Source of the DNA: Bacillus weihaiensis
GTDB taxonomy: Bacteria; Bacillota; Bacilli; Bacillales; Bacillaceae
Reading direction: 5' to 3'
Length of the DNA stretch: 64,000 bases
NCBI RefSeq assembly: GCF_001889165.1
Contig: NZ_CP016020.1
Span: forward strand, 4,021,001 to 4,085,000
Both the position numbers and the translations under genes were made by a program. Numbering within the stretch: position 1 is the first letter of the stretch; every line of letters begins with the position of its first letter. Shown in pieces: positions 57,907-64,000 of this stretch. The notes under the pieces were generated by a model. The model did no database searches, was not told the origin of the DNA, and worked only from the letters and a program-made list of their open reading frames with translations.

Positions 57907-60348
57907 TTAGTTTACCGCTTCCGTTGCCGTTGTTTTAACAACAAACTCATTATTTTCAACATCTAATACAATCTTTTGACCTTTGTGGATATTTCCTCTT
58001 AATAATTCCTCTGACAAACGATCCTCTACATTCTTCTGAATAGATCGACGTAAAGGTCTCGCTCCGTATTCTAAGTCTACGCCTTCTTCTGCAATTTTTT
58101 CAATAGCAGCTGCAGTAAGCTCAAGAGATAAATCCTGCTCCTTTAGACGTTTTGTTAGTTGATCTGCCATAAGAGAAACAATTTCTTTTAAGTGTTTTTT
58201 CTCTAATGAATGGAAAACAATGATTTCGTCAATACGATTGATAAATTCAGGTCTGAATGCTCGTTTTAGCTCATCCATTACTTTACCTTTCATATCCTTA
58301 TAATTTTGCGTTTCATCTTGAACATTAAATCCAACAAACTTATTGCGTTTTAGCTCACTTGCTCCAACGTTAGATGTCATAATTAAAATCGTATTTCTAA
58401 AGTCAACTGTTCTACCTTTAGAATCTGTTAATCGCCCATCCTCCAAGACTTGTAGGAGAATATTAAATACATCTGGATGTGCTTTTTCAATTTCATCTAA
58501 AAGAACAACAGAATATGGCTTTCTACGGACTTTTTCTGTTAATTGTCCACCTTCATCATACCCTACATAACCAGGAGGTGATCCAACTAATCTAGAAGTA
58601 GAGTGCTTCTCCATATACTCAGACATATCAATGCGGATCATAGCATCCTCATCCCCGAAAATGGATTCCGCTAATGCTCTAGCAAGCTCTGTTTTACCTA
58701 CACCCGTAGGTCCCAAAAACACAAATGAACCAATAGGACGTTTAGGGTCCTTCAATCCAGCACGTGCACGTCTTACAGCTTTAGCAACAGCAACTACAGC
58801 TTCTTCTTGACCTACCACTCTTGAGTGAAGAAGTGACTCCATATTTAGGAGTTTATCTGTTTCTGTTTGAGCTAATCTTGAAACAGGTACACCCGTCCAG
58901 TTAGAAACAACAATTGCTATGTCCTCTAATGTTACCTCAGTATTTTCTTGCCCTTGTTTTTCTTTCCATGTTTTCTTTGTTTCTTCTAGTTGTTCACGTA
59001 AACGCTGCTCTGTGTCACGTAAAGACGCTGCTTTTTCAAACTCTTGACTCTGGACAGAAGCGTCCTTTTCTTTACGAATTTCCTCAAGCTTTTGCTCAAG
59101 TTCTTTTAAATTCGGTGGTGTTGTAAATGAACGTAATCTTACCTTTGATCCCGCTTCATCAATTAAATCAATTGCTTTATCTGGTAAAAAACGATCTGAA
59201 ATGTATCGATCTGATAATTTAACAGCAGCATCAATTGCTTCGTCAGTAATTGACACTCTGTGATGCGCTTCATAACGGTCTCTTAACCCTTTAAGGATTT
59301 GAATACTTTCGTCTACTGACGGCTCATCTACTTGAATTGGTTGGAAACGACGCTCAAGCGCAGCATCTTTTTCAATGTATTTTCGATACTCATCAAGAGT
59401 AGTAGCACCTATACATTGAAGCTCTCCTCTTGCTAATGAAGGTTTTAAAATATTAGATGCATCAATTGCACCCTCAGCTCCACCTGCTCCAATCAGTGTG
59501 TGCAACTCATCGATAAATAGAATGATGTTACCGGCTTGACGAATTTCATCCATCACTTTTTTAAGTCGATCCTCAAACTCCCCGCGATATTTTGTACCAG
59601 CAACTACAGTACCCATATCTAGTGTCATGACACGCTTATCACGAAGAATTTCTGGCACTTCATTTTGGACAATTTGTTGCGCCAAGCCTTCTGCGATTGC
59701 TGTTTTACCTACTCCAGGCTCACCAATTAATACAGGGTTGTTTTTCGTACGACGACTAAGGACTTCGATTACACGTTGAATCTCCTTGCTTCTTCCAATA
59801 ACAGGATCTAAACTACCTTCTCTTGCGATCGCTGTTAGATCACGAGCAAGGCTATCTAATGTAGGAGTGTTTGCATTTGTCATGCTCCCACCTTGATGAT
59901 TAGCAGAAGATTCATTACTTCCTAGTAATTGAAGGACCTGCTGTCTTGCTTTATTTAAACTCACACCTAAATTATTAAGTACACGAGCAGCCACACCTTC
60001 ACCCTCGCGAATTAAACCTAAAAGAATATGTTCTGTTCCTACATAAGAATGACCTAGTTTTCGTGCCTCATCCATGGACAACTCAATTACTTTTTTCGCT
60101 CTTGGTGTATAGTGAATGGTTTGGGAAGCATCTTGCCCTCTCCCAATTAGCCCTTCCACTTCCTTTTGAATTTTTTCAGGACCTAATCCTAAGGCTACTA
60201 ACGCTTTCGCTGCAATACCTTCTCCTTCACTTACAAGTCCTAATAAAATATGTTCTGTTCCTATATTGTTATGTCCAAGTCGAACAGCTTCTTCTTGTGC
60301 TAATGCAAGTACTTTTTGTGCACGCTCTGTAAATCTTCCAAACATCAT
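57907..60348 (-). CDS. clpC: ATP-dependent Clp protease ATP-binding subunit ClpC
   Basis: 813 aa. Two Clp N repeats (1-145), AAA+ 1 with GEPGVGKT at 209-216, a coiled middle M domain/UVR (about 410-470), AAA+ 2 with GPTGVGKT near 545. Its tail lacks a clear clamp change. Unfolds McsB-marked proteins for ClpP. Overlaps mcsB by 4 nt (ATGA). Confidence 0.98.
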   Translation of the reverse strand: MMFGRFTERAQKVLALAQEEAVRLGHNNIGTEHILLGLVSEGEGIAAKALVALGLGPEKIQKEVEGLIGRGQDASQTIHYTPRAKKVIELSMDEARKLGHSYVGTEHILLGLIREGEGVAARVLNNLGVSLNKARQQVLQLLGSNESSANHQGGSMTNANTPTLDSLARDLTAIAREGSLDPVIGRSKEIQRVIEVLSRRTKNNPVLIGEPGVGKTAIAEGLAQQIVQNEVPEILRDKRVMTLDMGTVVAGTKYRGEFEDRLKKVMDEIRQAGNIILFIDELHTLIGAGGAEGAIDASNILKPSLARGELQCIGATTLDEYRKYIEKDAALERRFQPIQVDEPSVDESIQILKGLRDRYEAHHRVSITDEAIDAAVKLSDRYISDRFLPDKAIDLIDEAGSKVRLRSFTTPPNLKELEQKLEEIRKEKDASVQSQEFEKAASLRDTEQRLREQLEETKKTWKEKQGQENTEVTLEDIAIVVSNWTGVPVSRLAQTETDKLLNMESLLHSRVVGQEEAVVAVAKAVRRARAGLKDPKRPIGSFVFLGPTGVGKTELARALAESIFGDEDAMIRIDMSEYMEKHSTSRLVGSPPGYVGYDEGGQLTEKVRRKPYSVVLLDEIEKAHPDVFNILLQVLEDGRLTDSKGRTVDFRNTILIMTSNVGASELKRNKFVGFNVQDETQNYKDMKGKVMDELKRAFRPEFINRIDEIIVFHSLEKKHLKEIVSLMADQLTKRLKEQDLSLELTAAAIEKIAEEGVDLEYGARPLRRSIQKNVEDRLSEELLRGNIHKGQKIVLDVENNEFVVKTTATEAVN

Positions 60349-61442
60349 AATCCATCATCCTCCATCCGTTGATTACGTTCCATTTCTAGTTTAAGACGCT
60401 CTCTAATTAATGCAGCACGGCGAATATCTCTTTCATTTGGACGTAAAGAACCTCCAAAGTATTGCTGTAGAAAGCCTGGTTGGGTTAAAATCATTAACTC
60501 ATTTAAGATATTTCTAGAAATATCCTTGATAATACCTAAATCAATGCCTAATCGAACGTCTGATAAACACTTTGCTGTTTCATTCGATTCAATAATTCGA
60601 CTATATGCTAACGTCCCATAGGAACGATAAACACGATCCTCTACTTGCACATGAGATGATTGATAGAGTGCCTCTCTAGTTGTGCGCTCTTGTGTAATTA
60701 ATTGCTGAACAACACTCAGTAAATCCTCAACAATATCTTCCTCTGACTTACCTAAAGTGATTTGATTAGAAATTTGAAAAAGGTTTCCTATAGCTTCGCT
60801 GCCTTCACCATAAATTCCTCTAACAACTAAACCTAATTGATTAATAGCTGGAATAATTCGATTGATTCTCTGCGTTAAGACCAATGCAGGTAAATGCATC
60901 ATAACAGATGCTCTTAACCCTGTTCCTACATTTGTTGGACAGCTTGTTAAATACCCTTTTTGCTCATCAAATGCATAGTCAACCTCTTCTTCTATCCAAT
61001 CGTCAAGGGAACTTGCCGTTGCGAGCGCTTCTTCTAGCTGAAGACCAGGATACAAGCATTGAATTCGTATATGATCTTCTTCATTGATCATAATACTTAC
61101 TTCTTCATTCTCAGATAGGAGACATCCACCAAATACGGAATGGTCTGCTAAGTTAGGACTGATCAAATGCTTCTCTACTAGCACTCGCTTTTGAATAGGC
61201 TGTAGGTCATTCATTTTCACTAATTCTAATTGGCCTAAATTTTTGAATGTCTTATTTGCATATGTTGTTTCAAAGAATTCTAGAACTCCTTTAGCTTCAT
61301 CATCTGAAGCTAAGGTAGGAAACTTATATTGCTCCATATTACGAGCTAATCGGATGCGACTACTTAGAACAATATCTGAATCAGGTCCATCCTGACTCAT
61401 CCAAGCACTCATCGCTTTATTCATGAAATTTTGGAGTGACAC
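60345..61442 (-). CDS. mcsB: Protein-arginine kinase McsB
   Basis: 365 aa from a GTG at 61442 (SLQNFMNKA, matching homologues). Phosphagen-kinase catalytic domain: SSRIRLARN at 27-35, NEEDHIRIQ at 120-128, SCPTNVGTG with C168; a C-terminal [11 protein letters not shown] allosteric pArg-binding loop. Phosphorylates Arg of CtsR and of substrates for ClpCP. Confidence 0.97.
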   Translation of the reverse strand: MSLQNFMNKAMSAWMSQDGPDSDIVLSSRIRLARNMEQYKFPTLASDDEAKGVLEFFETTYANKTFKNLGQLELVKMNDLQPIQKRVLVEKHLISPNLADHSVFGGCLLSENEEVSIMINEEDHIRIQCLYPGLQLEEALATASSLDDWIEEEVDYAFDEQKGYLTSCPTNVGTGLRASVMMHLPALVLTQRINRIIPAINQLGLVVRGIYGEGSEAIGNLFQISNQITLGKSEEDIVEDLLSVVQQLITQERTTREALYQSSHVQVEDRVYRSYGTLAYSRIIESNETAKCLSDVRLGIDLGIIKDISRNILNELMILTQPGFLQQYFGGSLRPNERDIRRAALIRERLKLEMERNQRMEDDGL

Positions 61443-61444
61443 GC

Positions 61445-61996
61445 TTATAATCCCTCCTCATCAATACTACTTATTTTTTTCTCTAACGACCTTATCTCAT
61501 CTCTTACCTTTGCCGCTTGTTCAAATTCTTCCTGCTCGATAAATTGATGGATTTGTTTTTTTAATTCCTCAATTTTTTTTCGAAGCTGAATATTCCCACC
61601 AATTCTTTTAGGAACCTTACCGGAGTGAGTCGTATTTCCACCATGAACTCGACGAAGGACTGGAACGATATACTCTTTAAAAGACTGGTAACAATTTGAA
61701 CACCCAAACCTACCAACTTTCTTGAACTGTTGGAGGGTCATTTTGCATTGAGAGCAATGAGGAATTTCCTCCCCTTTAAAAACATTAGGTTCTTCCGCCT
61801 TCGAAAATGCATGATCCATATTTAGAAGACCGGTCAATAAATTATTTAACGAAAAACCCGTATTTCCATTAAACATAAAGAGCTCACTATTTTCTTTTGC
61901 ACAATGCTCACAAATATGAACTTCTGTTTTTTCACCATTAATCACTTTTGTAAAGTGAAACGTTGCCGGTCTTTCTTTGCATTCCTGGCAAATCAT
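61445..61996 (-). CDS. mcsA: McsA, activator of the McsB kinase
   Basis: 183 aa. Two zinc-binding modules: CxxC pairs at C3/C6 with CEHC near 30, and HCSQC with CSNC near 80-100. C-terminal UVR domain (about 135-175). 2 nt gap to mcsB. Confidence 0.96.
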   Translation of the reverse strand: MICQECKERPATFHFTKVINGEKTEVHICEHCAKENSELFMFNGNTGFSLNNLLTGLLNMDHAFSKAEEPNVFKGEEIPHCSQCKMTLQQFKKVGRFGCSNCYQSFKEYIVPVLRRVHGGNTTHSGKVPKRIGGNIQLRKKIEELKKQIHQFIEQEEFEQAAKVRDEIRSLEKKISSIDEEGL

Positions 61997-62011
61997 CCGT
62001 CTCCCCTACCT

Positions 62012-62473
62012 TTACTTATATTTCAAAGAAGTTAACATGGCTTTAACCATTCTTGCTCTTAGCTCATCACGATGTGGTAACTCAATATATAAAACCGAAC
62101 GATCAATGACACTAAGCATCAGCTTTGCTTCTCTAGGAGAAATCACTTCCTCTGAGACTAATCGACTAACAATATCCTCTGCTGATGCTTGAGGTAGCCT
62201 TTGACCTATTAAATGTATGATTTGATCAAGAAGGTGCGCCTGATTGTTAGCCTGTACTTTAATGATGCGAATGTATCCACCACCACCACGCTTACTCTCA
62301 ACTACATATCCTCTCTCAATCGTAAATCTCGTATTGATAACATAGTTAATCTGTGAAGGAACACACTGAAATTTATCGGCAATCTCACTGCGTTTTATTT
62401 CAACTATTTCTCTCCCACTATCATCAAGCACTGTTTTCAAGTACTGTTCAATAATGTCCGAAATATTCCTCAC
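62012..62473 (-). CDS. ctsR: Transcriptional repressor CtsR
   Basis: 153 aa from a GTG at 62473 with GGGGGAGGATGA upstream. N-terminal winged HTH (KRSEIADKFQCVPSQINYVI) and glycine-rich wing SKRGGGGYIRI, the wing whose Arg is phosphorylated; C-terminal dimer domain. Represses clp genes and its own operon; a CtsR box overlaps its start site of transcription. Confidence 0.98.
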   Translation of the reverse strand: MRNISDIIEQYLKTVLDDSGREIVEIKRSEIADKFQCVPSQINYVINTRFTIERGYVVESKRGGGGYIRIIKVQANNQAHLLDQIIHLIGQRLPQASAEDIVSRLVSEEVISPREAKLMLSVIDRSVLYIELPHRDELRARMVKAMLTSLKYK

Positions 62474-62493
62474 TCATCCTCCCCCTCACTGAC

Positions 62494-62510
62494 TTTGACT
62501 ATATTTGACT
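62494..62510 (-). promoter_or_regulatory. CtsR operator
   Basis: Tandem heptads AGTCAAA-TAT-AGTCAAA (62504-62510 and 62494-62500), 3-nt spacer, exactly the CtsR box pattern, at about +2 to +18. Confidence 0.92.
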
Positions 62511-62518
62511 ATAACATA

Positions 62519-62547
62519 ACTATAAATCCTTCATCTCATTTTTTCAA
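62519..62547 (-). promoter_or_regulatory. Sigma-A promoter of the ctsR operon
   Basis: -35 TTGAAA (62542-62547), 17-nt spacer, -10 TATAGT (62519-62524). Confidence 0.85.
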
Positions 62548-62598
62548 CTTTTCTGTTTCATAATAAATATTGCCAAAATGGAGGATTGTAAAACCTAT

Positions 62599-63294
62599 TT
62601 AAAATATTTTTTCTACTTCTTGAATGTCAACCATAATTCTCTCTAGCTTTTGATGATCGTTTGAAAGAACGTTTATATCTAATTGATAATAAAAAATGGC
62701 TTGACCCTCTCGATCCTTTCTACAAGAGCTCAATACTATTCTATTCACTTGAACATCTATGGATGAGAGCTTTTTTACAACCTCATCTATTGAAGTTCTT
62801 TTTGACTGAATCATAACCTTCATTTTTTTTCTAAATTTCTCTTTAGACATATACTTTTCAAGCCTATTAAGGAAAATTAATGATAAAAGTACAATTATCG
62901 TGGTAAAGCAGGCTAAACCATACAATCCTGCCCCAATGACTAGTCCTAAGCCAGCAACGATCCAAATAGATGCAGCAGTCGTTAAACCACGCACAGTTGC
63001 CCCTTTTACTAAAATGGTACCTCCCCCTAAAAAACCAATTCCACTAATCACGTATGATGGAATTCTAGCTGGATCAAATTGGACATGCTGTGCATCTTTC
63101 ATATAATCCTCAAAACCAAATAGTGAGAGAACCATCATTAAACAGGATCCTACCCCCACTAATAAATGTGTTCGAAAACCAGCTGGATGATTCTTAACCT
63201 CTCGTTCTAATCCGATAAATCCACACAAAACTGCTGCAATCACAATCCTACTAAACATTGTCATTGTATTTTCATTCAATAATTCACCCATCAT
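62599..63294 (-). CDS. MgtC/SapB family membrane protein
   Basis: 231 aa. About four to five membrane segments in the first 145 residues with family motifs IGLEREVKNHPAGFRTHLLV, IPSYVISGIGFLGGGTIL and TTAASIWIVAGLG, then a soluble C-terminal ACT-like domain (about 150-231). Family members are linked to magnesium limitation and membrane potential; function here is inferred. No Mg riboswitch (M-box) features are evident upstream. Not a usual neighbour of ctsR in B. subtilis. Confidence 0.9.
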   Translation of the reverse strand: MMGELLNENTMTMFSRIVIAAVLCGFIGLEREVKNHPAGFRTHLLVGVGSCLMMVLSLFGFEDYMKDAQHVQFDPARIPSYVISGIGFLGGGTILVKGATVRGLTTAASIWIVAGLGLVIGAGLYGLACFTTIIVLLSLIFLNRLEKYMSKEKFRKKMKVMIQSKRTSIDEVVKKLSSIDVQVNRIVLSSCRKDREGQAIFYYQLDINVLSNDHQKLERIMVDIQEVEKIF

Positions 63295-63829
63295 GTCATA
63301 TCCCCTATATAAAAATTAAGTGTGTTAATGTTTTTCCTTGAAAGCCTTTTATTGTTTAAATGAAATATGGTAGCTTACTTCATACGAAATGCCATGGTAT
63401 ATATGAAAGCTTCTCTCCCTCTGTCCAAGAAGAAAAACTGATACCCTCGGAAAAGCTCAACGTTTGGTTTTTTTCTAAAAGTAAGAAATCTATATCCATA
63501 AACAGTCTTATTTATATATATACGCAACACTCATGAATGAAACACAAATATTTGTCTTAGATTTAAAAATCGTAGACGACGGAAAATGATTGTGACCATT
63601 TCTATTCATCAAGGTATTGCAGGATACTGCTACTATTCTCATAATAAGAGCATTAGTAGAGATAAGAGCATTTATATTAAATCACAGCTTTGAATTGGTC
63701 TATAGCCTAGTTTTTATGATTTATTCTTATCTTGATATTTCACCTTTTACCTTCAAGTTTTTTTATACTCCCCATGTTTTTCTAACAAATATCTACAAAT
63801 TTCTATAGCTATACCTATTTATACGTATA
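63295..63829. other. rrn terminator to MgtC-family gene spacer
   Basis: About 535 nt, AT-rich, no gene or tRNA. An 11-bp direct repeat ATAAGAGCATT occurs at 63644-63654 and 63662-63672. Confidence 0.5.
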
Positions 63830-63861
63830 AAAAAAAGACCAGTATCTTGTTCTGATCTTTC
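63830..63861 (-). terminator. Terminator of the rrn unit
   Basis: Minus-strand stem AAAGATCAG/CTGGTCTTT (about 63852-63860 with 63833-63843) followed by T8, 10 nt after the 5S 3' end. Confidence 0.88.
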
Positions 63862-63870
63862 TCTCATCTT

Positions 63871-63916
63871 ACCTGGCAACGTCCTACTCTCACGGGAAAC
63901 CCCCAACTACCATCGG
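63871..63916 (-). pseudogene. 5S rRNA, 3' half only (chimeric or truncated)
   Basis: The minus strand from 63916 reads CCGATGGTAGTTGGGGGTTT, CCCGTGAGAGTAGGACG, TTGCCAGGT, the 3' half of Bacillus 5S rRNA, with a likely 3-nt deletion in helix IV. Upstream of CCGATGG the expected 5S sequence (CGAACACGG and on) is absent and replaced by unrelated sequence. Confidence 0.75.
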
Positions 63917-64000
63917 TATACCGGCTCGCGATAAGCGGCGAATCTCTTCGTCAGCTTGTTCGTTCAGATCCTCATGTGCCAAGCCCGCACATTCCGGTCT
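63917..64000. other. GC-rich sequence of unknown origin fused to the 5S fragment
   Basis: 84 nt at about 55 percent GC by count, well above the surroundings. The minus strand is open from the window edge and reads into the 5S fragment. Not 5S or recognisable rRNA; could be an inserted element or an assembly join. Confidence 0.5.

Noticed and set aside
63295..63829. tRNA genes or a magnesium riboswitch upstream of the MgtC-family gene
   Set aside because: No cloverleaf with TTCGA-type T arm and no M-box core was found by eye.

Overview
The window is low-GC Bacillaceae chromosome (Bacillus sensu lato). The evidence is the B. subtilis-type gene order, the zinc-binding S14, the CtsR heat-shock operon, a Cys T-box, a Bacillus-type SRP RNA with an Alu-like domain, and near-canonical sigma-A promoters. 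The genus cannot be fixed from the sequence alone. Nearly everything from 7.7 to 62.5 kb is one minus-strand block, so the text below follows transcription, from high to low coordinates.

Right edge (62.6-64 kb): the tail of a minus-strand rrn unit with its terminator. Only about 46 nt of a 5S 3' half are recognisable before the sequence switches to unrelated, more GC-rich DNA. An MgtC-family membrane protein gene follows. Next come ctsR-mcsA-mcsB-clpC, with a sigma-A promoter and a CtsR box, then radA, disA, yacL, ispD, ispF and gltX. A T-box leader precedes cysE-cysS-mrnC-rlmB-rae1, followed by sigH, rpmG, secE, nusG, rplK-rplA, rplJ-rplL (with L10 leader), an rsmC-like methyltransferase, rpoB, rpoC, an L7Ae-like gene, rpsL, rpsG, fusA and tuf.

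Ribosomal superoperon (27.5-7.7 kb): S10, spc and alpha genes from rpsJ to rplQ, including secY, adk, map, infA and rpmJ. A decayed KOW-domain gene lies between map and infA. Then follow ecfA1-ecfA2-ecfT, truA, and rplM-rpsI with their own promoter and leader.

Accessory region (1-7.7 kb): the expected gene order stops at the rpsI stop codon. There sits a compact integrative element of about 5 kb. It has a tyrosine integrase, a phage-like divergent repressor switch with palindromic operators, an excisionase-like protein, a DUF3987-type replication ATPase, an iteron-like repeat cluster with a hairpin (candidate origin), and a small HTH protein. No capsid or conjugation genes are visible, so it resembles a phage satellite or mobilizable island. 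Beyond it lie a complete SRP RNA gene with its own promoter and terminator, an AT-rich murA in opposite orientation, and the N-terminal part of a DNA cytosine-5 methyltransferase that runs off the window. Whether these three belong to the element or form a neighbouring island is open.

I see no tRNA genes, CRISPR arrays or insertion sequences.
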